Source: Candidatus Saccharibacteria bacterium oral taxon 488 (GTDB lineage Bacteria; Patescibacteriota; Saccharimonadia; Saccharimonadales; Saccharimonadaceae). From it: DNA of 64,000 bases. Shown here in pieces: positions 51,738-59,444 of this stretch; the stretch's first letter is position 1, and every line of letters begins with the position of its first letter. Location of the stretch: positions 186,001-250,000 of the forward strand of contig CP047920.1 in NCBI GenBank assembly GCA_010202645.1. Direction: 5' to 3'. The notes beneath the pieces were generated by a model. That model was not told the origin of the DNA, searched no databases, and saw only the letters and a program-made list of their open reading frames with translations. The position numbers were made by a program, and so were the translations under genes.

Positions 51738-53055
51738 CTTGCAGGATCAGTAACTCGCGAGCGACGACCTGATCAGGGCGGCGATAGATGAGCGGTGTGC
51801 GGTTGAGCTGGTGATAGCCGAGCTGTTGAAGGTTTTTTATTAGCGGCAAGTGAGCGGCTCGGCCAAATGCGTCGTACCACGCTGGCACGGCGATACACAG
51901 CGGCGTGTTTGGCGCTAGCTGCGAGCGGATGTTAGTGAGGAAGCTGGTGATAATGTGGTTGCAGTTACCGACAACTTCCGCTAGTTTTTGGGGTGCGGGC
52001 GGTGCGGAAAAGGGCTGGCCAAGGTAAGTTTCGCAGACGACGGCAGCGAGGTGTGTGCTGTTTGGCCAGCGGTGCGTGGTGGCGTCGGCTTGGTGAATAT
52101 CAATGACGTTGCCGGGCGCAGTGAAGGTTGATTGCAGCCACGACAGGTTCTCAGTGGTGTAATCAACCATTTTCTGGCTGAGGTCGGTGCCAACGACATC
52201 ATAGCCAGCGAGTAGGGCTTCTTGCAGGACGGTGCCGGTACCGCAGAAGGGGTCGAGTATCAAGGGGTGCCGTCTGCCAACCTCCGTGAGAGGGTCGGAT
52301 TCCAGCCTCTCTGACAAGTCGATAGTTCTGCGGACGGCGTTGCCGGATGCATTCGACTTGGAGGAGATGGCTGGAATCCTACTCATCACAGAATTGCCGC
52401 ACGATCTGTGACGAGCTAGCGGCCCGGCACCCAGCGCTAAATTCAGCATAATCTGCGCTAATTTGGGCGGCAGCATGCCAACGAAGGCGTCGCGCTTGGG
52501 GCGATGGCGGTCGCGGCGGGTATAGGCGGTGATGTTTTGGACACCGCGGCTCTCGGCGATGATCAGGCGGCGGTCGGTCGTTTTAACAAGCAGCAGCTCG
52601 ACTTTATGCGGCGAACCACCGAGCTTGTTATTGTGCGCGGTGGCGGTAGAGAGGGCTGGCTGATCGTTCGGGATGAGACGGAGGCTGGTGCCAGATTTTT
52701 TTAGGGATGATTTGAGGATGAGGCCGGTTTTTTGGATATCACGGGCGGCAACGGCTAGGTTATAAGCGCTGAGACCGAGGGTGATTTTATGCGGCGAGTG
52801 CGCCCACTTGGCTTGATAATGCTGGGTGATGAAGCGCGAAGCGGCGAGGAGCGAGGTTTTATCGGTGCGGCTGGCTGGTAGCTCGGTGATCACTTCGGCG
52901 TATTTAATGGTGCCGCCCAAGGTGGTAATATCAAATTGAGATGTTTGAACTTCGGCAAACTGCTGGCTGATGCGATTGACACAGTCTGCGCCAAACACCG
53001 CCGCAAGTTCGGCGAGCGAGATCTCTGGCTGGCGGCCAAGCAGGGTGATGTACAT
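51730..53055 (-). CDS. Trm11/UPF0020-like RNA methyltransferase with an in-frame insertion
   Basis: The 441-residue protein starts MYITLLGRQPEISLAELAAVFG, like THUMP-associated Trm11-type methylases. It has a THUMP-like N-terminal half, a TRRDRHRPKRDAFVGMLPPKLAQIMLNLA linker and the SAM motif DPFCGTGTVLQEALLAG. The catalytic motif is C-E-T-Y-L-G instead of D-P-P-Y-G. Between the linker and the SAM motif lies an extra segment of about 45 residues encoded by a palindromic DNA element (52297-52379 and flanks), absent from the family pattern. A longer upstream frame is rejected because TATAAT lies 6 nt before ATG 53055. The predicted target is tRNA guanosine; this is family-based. Confidence 0.8.
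   Translation of the reverse strand: MYITLLGRQPEISLAELAAVFGADCVNRISQQFAEVQTSQFDITTLGGTIKYAEVITELPASRTDKTSLLAASRFITQHYQAKWAHSPHKITLGLSAYNLAVAARDIQKTGLILKSSLKKSGTSLRLIPNDQPALSTATAHNNKLGGSPHKVELLLVKTTDRRLIIAESRGVQNITAYTRRDRHRPKRDAFVGMLPPKLAQIMLNLALGAGPLARHRSCGNSVMSRIPAISSKSNASGNAVRRTIDLSERLESDPLTEVGRRHPLILDPFCGTGTVLQEALLAGYDVVGTDLSQKMVDYTTENLSWLQSTFTAPGNVIDIHQADATTHRWPNSTHLAAVVCETYLGQPFSAPPAPQKLAEVVGNCNHIITSFLTNIRSQLAPNTPLCIAVPAWYDAFGRAAHLPLIKNLQQLGYHQLNRTPLIYRRPDQVVARELLILQAT
52297..52379. repeat. Nested palindromic element inserted in frame in a coding sequence
   Basis: Outer arms GGATTCCAGCC (52297-52307) and GGCTGGAATCC (52369-52379) are perfect inverted repeats. Inside, CAAGTCGA and TCGACTTG pair again, and at the centre CGGC and GCCG close a small hairpin. 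A second inverted pair (CACAGA/TCTGTG) follows at about 52387-52411. The frame stays open across it. The structure is like Rickettsia palindromic elements; relation to them is not claimed. Confidence 0.7.
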
Positions 53056-53061
53056 GGTTTG

Positions 53062-53088
53062 ATTATAGCAAAAACTGCGTGATATAAT
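53062..53088. promoter_or_regulatory. Divergent -10 boxes of the methyltransferase and flippase-like genes
   Basis: Minus-strand TATAAT (53062-53067, gap 6 to ATG 53055) and plus-strand TATAAT (53083-53088, gap 7 to ATG 53096), 15 bp apart. Confidence 0.65.
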
Positions 53089-53095
53089 GGGCGAT

Positions 53096-54184
53096 ATGGT
53101 GTCGAAAGGGATACGGCAACTTTTGGAAGCATGTAAGTCACCACGGACGATCATGAGCCTCGTGACGTTGGCAGTGCTGGTGCTAATTATTTTTCTGTCG
53201 CGGGCGGAGCTGGCTCGGGCATGGGAATTACTTGGCCGGGCGAATATCTGGCTATTGATGTTGCTGCTACCGTTTCAAATTATCGTCTATTTCGCGGGCG
53301 GCGAGATGATCTTTGCCTATCTTCGCGATAAAAAACTGATCGGGCATATCTCGCGGTTTGAGCAGACGCGGATTGCGCTGGAGCTGAATCTGGTCAATCA
53401 CATTTTTCCGTCAGGCGGCGTCAGCGGTATTTCCTACACGACGTGGCGGATGCACAAGCTCGGCGTCAGCTCGGCGCGCTCGACCTTTGCTCAGGTGATT
53501 CGTTACGTGACGGGCTTTTTGTCGCTGATGGTGCTGCTGATCCTGGCGGTGTTAATCTTGTCAATTGATGGGCAGGTCAATCGCTATATCGTGACGTCAA
53601 GTTTCCTCCTCGTGCTGGTGGTGTTGGCGCTGACATTTGGGCTGATTTTTATGTTCTCGTCGCGAAAGCGGATGCACAACACGGCGGTGCGGGTGTCGCG
53701 GCTGATCAACGCGGTAGTGCGCTGGGCGACGCTGGGCAAAATCAAGCGGCTGCTGGTTTCGACGAAAATTGAAGCGTTTTTTGCTGAGATGCATGATGAT
53801 TTTGTGGAGCTGTCAGAACATCGGCGCCTACTCATCAAGCCGCTGGTCTGGGGCGCGATTTATGCCATCTTTGATGTGCTGATGTTCATCGTGGCGTTTT
53901 GGGCACTGGGCGTGTCGGTCAATCCAGCGGTGCTGATCATCGGCTACGGCGTGGCGGGACTGGCTAGCTTGGTGGCCTTTACGCCGGGTGGTGCGGGCGT
54001 GTACGAAGCAATTATGATCGTTTTCTTGAGTATGACCGGTGTGGCGCCGGACGTTGCCATCGCTGGGATTGTGCTGACGCGGGTGATTTTACTAACGGGG
54101 ACAATTGTCTTTGGGTATATGTTCTATCAGCACGCGCTGATCAAATATGGGCGGCCAGATGATGACGATGGCGCCGCGGTTTAG
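53096..54184 (+). CDS. LPG synthase TM-like/flippase-like membrane protein (UPF0104)
   Basis: The 362-residue protein has about eight transmembrane segments and the family pattern F-P-S-G-G-V-S-G-I-S-Y near residue 107 and FTPGGAGVYEAIMI near 300. This is the membrane domain shared with lysylphosphatidylglycerol synthase (MprF) and AglD-like proteins; no aminoacyl-transferase domain follows. It likely moves or modifies a lipid-linked molecule. The start at 53096 follows TATAAT by 7 nt; an ATG inside the -10 box (53087) is rejected. The end overlaps the xseA start region. Confidence 0.87.
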   Translation: MVSKGIRQLLEACKSPRTIMSLVTLAVLVLIIFLSRAELARAWELLGRANIWLLMLLLPFQIIVYFAGGEMIFAYLRDKKLIGHISRFEQTRIALELNLVNHIFPSGGVSGISYTTWRMHKLGVSSARSTFAQVIRYVTGFLSLMVLLILAVLILSIDGQVNRYIVTSSFLLVLVVLALTFGLIFMFSSRKRMHNTAVRVSRLINAVVRWATLGKIKRLLVSTKIEAFFAEMHDDFVELSEHRRLLIKPLVWGAIYAIFDVLMFIVAFWALGVSVNPAVLIIGYGVAGLASLVAFTPGGAGVYEAIMIVFLSMTGVAPDVAIAGIVLTRVILLTGTIVFGYMFYQHALIKYGRPDDDDGAAV

Positions 54185-55256
54185 CGTTAGCGATTTTGTA
54201 GCGGTCGTCAATCAGGTGCTGGAGACCGCTGTCCCGGTCGTCGAGGTCGAAGGCGAGATCGCTGAGTTCACCATGCGTCAGCAGAAGTTTGTCTTTTTTA
54301 CGCTCAAGGATGCTGAGAGTGCGGTCAATTGTTTCATGATGACCTGGCAGCTCAGGGCACCAATCGAGGAGGGAATGCGCGTGGTGGTGCGAGCCTCGGC
54401 CAAGCTAACTGCCAAGGGTAAGTTTAGCCTAACGGTACAGGAGGTCAAGCCACTGGGTGCGGGTCACCTCAAGCGTAGCGCCGAGCTCCTCAAGGCGAAG
54501 CTGGCGGCCGAAGCGCTGTTTGATACGGAACGCAAGCGCCCCTTGCCGCCATATCCTGTCCGCGTGGCGGTTATTTCCAGCACCCAGGCAGCGGGCTACG
54601 CAGATTTTATGAAAATTGCTGGCGAGCGCTGGGGCGGGGTGAAGTTTATCGTTGCTAACGTGAAGGTTCAGGGCGACGGTGCGGCCGATCAGGCGGTGCG
54701 GGCGATTGCCCACTGCAACCAGCTGGCGGAGCCGCCAGAGGTGATTGTGCTGATTCGCGGCGGCGGTAGCGCAGAGGACCTCGCGAGTTTTAATGACGAA
54801 TGCTTGGTGCGGGCGGTGGCTGGTAGTCGTGTGCCGGTACTGACTGGCATTGGGCATGAGGTTGACGAGAGTTTGTGCGATCTGGCGGCTGATGTGCGGG
54901 CGGCCACACCGAGCAACGCCGCTCAGATATTGTTTCCGGATAAACACGAGGTGAGGCGGCAGTTGGAGTTGCGGCTGGGTGGCGTGACGGAAGTGATTCG
55001 GCAGCAGATCCAGGAGCGGCGCCTTCACGTAACAATGTCGCAACAAGCGGCGCTCGAACAGTGGTCGCACCGCGTTGACATTGCTAAAAATGCGATATTG
55101 TCGCAACAACGGATTATCGCTGAATACGACCCAGAGATGGCGCTGCGGCGCGGTTATGCGATGATTAGCGGCGATCGTCAAATTGGTAGTATTGTAAAGA
55201 TTACAACAAAAGATATGATTATGAAAGCGAGGATTGAAAGCAGTGAAAAACGATAA
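54147..55256 (+). CDS. xseA: Exodeoxyribonuclease VII large subunit
   Basis: XseA degrades single-stranded DNA in complex with XseB. The 369-residue product (shorter than about 450 in E. coli, with a reduced C-terminal helical region) has an OB-fold N-terminal domain (RFSVSDFVAVVNQVLE...). The catalytic domain contains RVAVISSTQAAGYADFM, VIVLIRGGGSAEDLASFND and GIGHEVDESLCDLAADVRAATPSNAA. The start is uncertain among ATG 54147, 54159, 54162 and 54168; all overlap the upstream gene, implying coupling. It is followed by xseB with a 14-base overlap. Confidence 0.93.
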   Translation: MGGQMMTMAPRFSVSDFVAVVNQVLETAVPVVEVEGEIAEFTMRQQKFVFFTLKDAESAVNCFMMTWQLRAPIEEGMRVVVRASAKLTAKGKFSLTVQEVKPLGAGHLKRSAELLKAKLAAEALFDTERKRPLPPYPVRVAVISSTQAAGYADFMKIAGERWGGVKFIVANVKVQGDGAADQAVRAIAHCNQLAEPPEVIVLIRGGGSAEDLASFNDECLVRAVAGSRVPVLTGIGHEVDESLCDLAADVRAATPSNAAQILFPDKHEVRRQLELRLGGVTEVIRQQIQERRLHVTMSQQAALEQWSHRVDIAKNAILSQQRIIAEYDPEMALRRGYAMISGDRQIGSIVKITTKDMIMKARIESSEKR

Positions 55257-55452
55257 GACAAACGAAAAAACGATTGAGCAGATGATGGCGGAGCTGAACG
55301 AGCGCATCGCGTGGTTTCAGGGCGATGACTTCAGCCTGGACGAGGCCAAGCAGCGGTTTGTTGAGGCGCGGCAGCTGGCGCAAGACATTACGGCGGTACT
55401 GGATGATATGCAGCACGACATTACGGTGCTTGGCGAGGATTTTAGCGCGTGA
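55243..55452 (+). CDS. xseB: Exodeoxyribonuclease VII small subunit
   Basis: The 69-residue helical protein matches XseB: TIEQMMAELNERIAWFQGDDFSLDEAKQRF, then an amphipathic helix. GTG 55243 is chosen because GAGGA lies 7 nt upstream; a TTG at 55234 is also in frame. It overlaps xseA and its stop overlaps the next gene's GTG (GTGA). The two subunits in tandem confirm ExoVII. Confidence 0.9.
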   Translation: MKNDKTNEKTIEQMMAELNERIAWFQGDDFSLDEAKQRFVEARQLAQDITAVLDDMQHDITVLGEDFSA

Positions 55453-55973
55453 TATGGCTCGTGTGGCTTGGTGGCGCGATTCTGATGATCTTTGCGCTAC
55501 CGGCATTGATCGGCGCACCGTATGTGCCGTCAAAGTCGCGCGAAGTGCGGCGGCTGTTTGCTGAGGCGCTGCCGCTCGGTAAAGGCGACGTGGTGCTTGA
55601 TATCGGGTCGGGCGACGGTGTGGTGCTGATGGCAGCAGCCCGGCAGGGTGCGCGGGCGATTGGCTATGAGATTAATCCGTTCTTGGTGCTAATATCGCGC
55701 TGGCGGCTGCGCAAACTACCGGGCGCCCGAGTGCACTGGGCGAATATCTGGCGGCAGCCGGTGCTCGACAAGGTGACAGTGATGTATGCCTTTGGCGATG
55801 GCCGCGATATTGCAAAGATGTTTCAGCTGGCCAGGCGCCAAGCGGCCGCCCAGACCGAGCCGTTGACTTTCGTGAGCTACGGATTTTCTGTTCCCGGCAC
55901 GCAGCCGACAAAAGAATACCACGGCTATTTTCTCTATCGGCTGCCGGGAGGCTTTACATCGCCCGAAGCATAA
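55449..55973 (+). CDS. Membrane-anchored SAM-dependent methyltransferase-like protein
   Basis: The 174-residue protein begins with a hydrophobic anchor (residues 2-22). A Rossmann methyltransferase core follows, with DVVLDIGSGDGVVLMAAARQG and GYEINPFLVL. This short, N-anchored form resembles the FAM173/ATPSC-KMT lysine methyltransferases. No DPPY-type catalytic motif is seen, fitting a protein-lysine target. Start GTG 55449 overlaps the xseB stop. The target is unknown. Confidence 0.8.
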   Translation: MIWLVWLGGAILMIFALPALIGAPYVPSKSREVRRLFAEALPLGKGDVVLDIGSGDGVVLMAAARQGARAIGYEINPFLVLISRWRLRKLPGARVHWANIWRQPVLDKVTVMYAFGDGRDIAKMFQLARRQAAAQTEPLTFVSYGFSVPGTQPTKEYHGYFLYRLPGGFTSPEA

Positions 55974-55975
55974 GC

Positions 55976-55981
55976 TATACT
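55976..55981 (+). promoter_or_regulatory. -10 box TATACT of the 55989 gene
   Basis: TATACT with a 7-nt gap to ATG 55989. An ATG at 55983 is only 1 nt away and is rejected. Confidence 0.55.
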
Positions 55982-55988
55982 GATGCAT

Positions 55989-56657
55989 ATGAGTAGAAAA
56001 ACAGAGATGGAACAGGGATATGTTAATAGCTGGATGATTGTGGCGATTAGTGCGATTGTGCTGTTCGTGGCGGCTGGTAGTGCGGCGATCTGGGCGTACC
56101 TGGCATATTCACAGGAGAAAACTGCGGTCGAGAGTCGGATGGCGGTAGCTTCGGCCAAGGCGCGCGAAGAGCAATCAAAGGCTGACCGCGAGAAATTTAA
56201 TGAAGAGGCCAAAAACCCGCGCATTGAATTTGTCGGCCCCGAGCAGTACGGCCGCGTGTCGTTTATGTACCCAAAGACCTGGAGTGTTTACGTAGCGGCT
56301 GACGGCAGCGATCGCGGTGATTATAAAGCATATCTCCACCCGGCTATCGTGCCACCGACGAACACGCATAGTAGCAACCAAAACAAGTTTGCGCTGCGCC
56401 TCGAGATTCTTAACAGTGACTTCAACAAGACGCTAGATCAGTACGCCAGCCTGCTGAAAAAAGGCGACTTGACCTCGAGTAGCGTCGAATATAACGGCAA
56501 CACTGCCACACGCATTGACGGTGCGTTTAGCAAGGATCTGCGCGGCTCGGTGGTGCTGATGAAGGTGCGCGACAAGACGCTGCGTTTTTCAACCGATGCT
56601 GATACGTTCAAGCCAGATTTTGAGGCTATTCTCAAGACAGTGAAATTTGTCCAGTAA
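55989..56657 (+). CDS. Membrane-anchored protein of unknown function
   Basis: The 222-residue product has one transmembrane helix (about 14-40), a charged helical linker (about 45-75) and an extracytoplasmic beta-rich domain of about 140 residues beginning IEFVGPEQYGRVSFMYPKTW. The last is a pattern seen in PsbP-like/DUF lipoprotein domains; I cannot name it with confidence. It starts leaderless. It lies between the methyltransferase and the kinase genes, with its own -10 box. Confidence 0.65.
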   Translation: MSRKTEMEQGYVNSWMIVAISAIVLFVAAGSAAIWAYLAYSQEKTAVESRMAVASAKAREEQSKADREKFNEEAKNPRIEFVGPEQYGRVSFMYPKTWSVYVAADGSDRGDYKAYLHPAIVPPTNTHSSNQNKFALRLEILNSDFNKTLDQYASLLKKGDLTSSSVEYNGNTATRIDGAFSKDLRGSVVLMKVRDKTLRFSTDADTFKPDFEAILKTVKFVQ

Positions 56658-56727
56658 TTTTCTTGGTCGCGGCTGGTGTGTGAAATGATACAGAGCGGCA
56701 GCGGTTCTTTTTGGCGCCTCGGTTTGC

Positions 56728-56733
56728 TATACT
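56728..56733 (+). promoter_or_regulatory. -10 box TATACT of the kinase-receiver-recO operon
   Basis: TATACT with an 8-nt gap to ATG 56742. Confidence 0.55.
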
Positions 56734-56741
56734 AGAGGTAT

Positions 56742-57455
56742 ATGGCGCAGCCACAGTGGAGTGATAAGGAGTTTGCCGCGATGCCGAGCATAGCGGTGGC
56801 AGCGCATGAGCTGAAGGCGCCGCTGGCGTTGATTCGGCAGATGAGTTTATTGATTGAGGATGGTCAGCTCAGTCCAGCCGAGGCGCAACTGATGCAGCGG
56901 CGAGTGACGCTGACGGCGGAGCGCTCGCTGGCCTTAGTGCAGGATTTGGCGCGTACCGTGAATGTGCAGCCAACGCTGTTTCCACTGGAGCCGGTTAATC
57001 CACTGGCGCTGCTAGCCCAATTGGCGCACCAGTCGCGCGATATGCTGCGGCTGTATGACCGACGGGTGACGTGGCCACGGGCGGGCAAAAAGCGACTGGT
57101 GGTGGCTAATCCATTGCTGCTTGGGCGGATCATGATGAATTTTCTCGATAATGCGATGCGCTATAGCGAGGCTGGGGCCGCAATTCGCGTGACTGTTCGC
57201 CAGGCAGGGACGATGGTGCGGCTGGGCGTACGGGATTTTGGGCCGATGATGAGCCTGGCTGAGTATCGGCAGCTGGTGGATGAGATGACCATGCGTAAGT
57301 CGGTCAGAACTCGGCCGGATAGCAGCGGCCTCGGAGTGTATATCGCTGCGACGTTTGCGCGGGCGATGGGCGGGCAGATCGGGCTGATACGCCACCGAGA
57401 CGGACTGACGTTTTATGTTGATGTGCCGCTCAGCGAGCAGATGAGCTTATTATGA
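56742..57455 (+). CDS. Soluble sensor histidine kinase lacking a sensor domain
   Basis: The 237-residue protein consists only of a HisKA dimerisation domain with His22 (VAAHELKAPLALIRQM) and a HATPase_c domain. The N-box is NFLDNAMRYSEAG (about 130) and the G-box is DSSGLGVYIAATFARAMGG (about 196). No transmembrane segment or PAS/HAMP domain is present, so it must sense through partners or ligands in the cytoplasm. It overlaps its receiver partner by 4 bases (ATGA). Confidence 0.9.
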   Translation: MAQPQWSDKEFAAMPSIAVAAHELKAPLALIRQMSLLIEDGQLSPAEAQLMQRRVTLTAERSLALVQDLARTVNVQPTLFPLEPVNPLALLAQLAHQSRDMLRLYDRRVTWPRAGKKRLVVANPLLLGRIMMNFLDNAMRYSEAGAAIRVTVRQAGTMVRLGVRDFGPMMSLAEYRQLVDEMTMRKSVRTRPDSSGLGVYIAATFARAMGGQIGLIRHRDGLTFYVDVPLSEQMSLL

Positions 57456-57820
57456 AAAAACTCCTGATCATCGAGGATGATCCGCAGTGGGCGGCAGTGC
57501 TGGAGCGGTATGCGCTGGAGGCGGGGTATACGGCCCGAATAGTGGTGGCGGCTGGGCAGGCGATGGCGATGATTGATGAGTGGCAGCCGGATGGCTTGGT
57601 GCTTGATATGTTGCTAGCGGGTGAGACGGGGATGGCGCTACTGAATGAGCTGCAAAGCCACGAGGATCTGTCACGGTTGCCAGTGGTGGTGTGCAGTAAT
57701 GTAGTGCTTGATCTGGATCAGCTACGGTCGTTTGGCGTGCGGGCGGTGCTTGATAAGGCGCGAATGACGCCCGACGACGTGCGGGCCGCGCTCAGCGTGC
57801 TAGGCGAGGAGGCGGAATGA
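57452..57820 (+). CDS. Receiver-only response regulator
   Basis: A 122-residue CheY-like protein: D9/D10, phospho-acceptor Asp52 (LDMLLAGE), Ser82 and Lys102. There is no DNA-binding domain. Overlapping starts (ATGA) link it to the kinase upstream and recO downstream. With no output domain the pathway must end in protein-protein control or a phosphorelay. Confidence 0.9.
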   Translation: MKKLLIIEDDPQWAAVLERYALEAGYTARIVVAAGQAMAMIDEWQPDGLVLDMLLAGETGMALLNELQSHEDLSRLPVVVCSNVVLDLDQLRSFGVRAVLDKARMTPDDVRAALSVLGEEAE

Positions 57821-58494
57821 AAGACGGCGAGCGGCTCAAGGCGATTGTGCTACGGCGGACGGATTATGCGGAAGCTGATCGAGTATTGCAGCTACTAACG
57901 CCCCAGGGGCGGCGGGCGGTGATCGCCAAGGGGGTGCGCCGCGAGCGGAGCAAGCTGGCTGGCGGCATTGAGCTTCTGGCGCTGTGTGACGTGGTGATTC
58001 GTTCGGGCCGCGGCGAGCTGGGGCTGCTGACTAGTGCCAGGCTCAGTGCGTTTTATCGGCATATCCTCGAGGATTATGAGCGGATGCAGTTCGCTTACCA
58101 GGCGCTCAAGTTGGTGGCGCAGGCGACCGAGACCGTTGATGGGCCGGAGTGGTTCGCGGTGCTTAGCCAGGTGTTGGCGTGGCTTGATCGGCCGGCGGTT
58201 GATCGGCTGCTGGTCGAGACGTGGTTTTATATGCAGTACGCCGGGCTACTGGGTGACGAGCTGAATCTACGCACTGACGTGGCCGGGCGGACGCTGACGA
58301 GCGATAAATCATACATGTACGATCCAAGCGAAAAGGCCCTAAGGCCAAGCGAGCAGGGCGACCTAACGGCCGATCATATCAAGCTGCTGCGCCTCATCCA
58401 AGCCAAGCCGCTAGAAAATCTCACCCACATCGGCGGCCTCGGCCTGGTCATCGCTAGTTGCTGGCTAGTAGCTAGGCAGCATGTGGCGGTGTAG
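57817..58494 (+). CDS. recO: DNA repair protein RecO
   Basis: RecO anneals DNA and loads RecA with RecR, in concert with RecF (8.6 kb). The 225-residue product has the N-terminal OB fold (KAIVLRRTDYAEADRVLQLLTPQGRRAVIAKGVRR) and a helical C-terminal domain. The four-Cys zinc site found in many RecO proteins is absent. It overlaps the receiver gene by 4 bases and the convergent 58472 gene by 23 bases. Confidence 0.92.
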   Translation: MKDGERLKAIVLRRTDYAEADRVLQLLTPQGRRAVIAKGVRRERSKLAGGIELLALCDVVIRSGRGELGLLTSARLSAFYRHILEDYERMQFAYQALKLVAQATETVDGPEWFAVLSQVLAWLDRPAVDRLLVETWFYMQYAGLLGDELNLRTDVAGRTLTSDKSYMYDPSEKALRPSEQGDLTADHIKLLRLIQAKPLENLTHIGGLGLVIASCWLVARQHVAV

Positions 58495-59326
58495 CTGTGT
58501 CTTGTAGAGCATGCTTCACAATTGCTTTCTGCAGGGAAGAGAAGGCAGATTTCACGAAAATATTAGGGTTTTGCTCGGACTCAATATCCGGCTGATTAAG
58601 CTTGGTGAGTATGTTATGTGTTGAAATATCGGGGTTCTCTTCGGGGTTAATCTCTATCTCTTCCGAGTATTGGCCACGGAAATATTCAATCTCATGTAAA
58701 TAGGACTCCTTGCAATATTCCACCTCGAGATCTGGCTTACTTATTTTGATAATCTCATCGGCACATTCCCAGAGCAGGGCAACCGCGCTTCTTTTAGCGT
58801 CGTCATCAAATCGACCCATCGCGGCGAGATCGCGTAACGTGCGCGCTAGGAATATTTTATTGAGGACGGAACTAAAAGAAATATCTGTTCTTTTGGTTTG
58901 ACTGGCGTAAACACTGTGAGCATCTTCTAGTGCTTGATCTAGGAAGGCCACCTTTACTTGGTCGGACACTTTACTGGTGCAGGCAGAGTCAAAATTACGC
59001 TTTGCCGAGAGAAAAGTATTGTGTTCATAGGGGGTGATGAGTCCTGAGAGTTGATCTCTGAGTAGCATCCATTGCCCAAAGTATTCTCTAATTTTACCTT
59101 GCTCCTGAGCTGTTAGCGGGCTTGTGGAGCTAAAAGCAGCGAAACCAGTGACGCGGATCCCTTCGGCGACTATGCTTCTAGCTCTATCATCCGCTCCTTC
59201 GTATTTATCAGAAATCTCTAGTAATCTACGGACCTCCTCCAATGAGTATTCCTGGGGGTGACGTATTACAGGGGAATCTGGAAAAATTTTATCTGTAGAC
59301 GATGTGTTGTACTGTTCCTGACTCAT
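58472..59326 (-). CDS. Hypothetical helical protein
   Basis: No family is recognised. The 284-residue product is mainly helical and acidic, with no signal peptide or membrane span. Spaced helical segments in the middle third might form a TPR-like bundle, but no motif is definite. ATG 59326 is preferred over an in-frame ATG at 59362 because TATCAA lies 7 nt upstream, giving a leaderless start. The 3' end overlaps recO by 23 bases. It is AT-richer than recO and glyS. Confidence 0.62.
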   Translation of the reverse strand: MSQEQYNTSSTDKIFPDSPVIRHPQEYSLEEVRRLLEISDKYEGADDRARSIVAEGIRVTGFAAFSSTSPLTAQEQGKIREYFGQWMLLRDQLSGLITPYEHNTFLSAKRNFDSACTSKVSDQVKVAFLDQALEDAHSVYASQTKRTDISFSSVLNKIFLARTLRDLAAMGRFDDDAKRSAVALLWECADEIIKISKPDLEVEYCKESYLHEIEYFRGQYSEEIEINPEENPDISTHNILTKLNQPDIESEQNPNIFVKSAFSSLQKAIVKHALQDTATPPHAA

Positions 59327-59387
59327 AACACCATTGATACTCCCTACGTGCGATTGTTGCACAATAAATAGCGACCGTCAAGCATGC

Positions 59388-59393
59388 TATAAT
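59388..59393 (+). promoter_or_regulatory. -10 box TATAAT of glyS
   Basis: TATAAT lies 12 nt before ATG 59406 and 51 nt before GTG 59445, the preferred glyS start. Confidence 0.5.
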
Positions 59394-59444
59394 AAGCCTC
59401 AGTTAATGAATCGTCGCGTTGCCAACGCGGAGAAAGGGAAGACT

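Noticed and set aside
54429..55307. 292-codon frame antisense to xseA
   Set aside because: His/Arg-rich translation without any recognisable fold; xseA on the plus strand has clear catalytic motifs.
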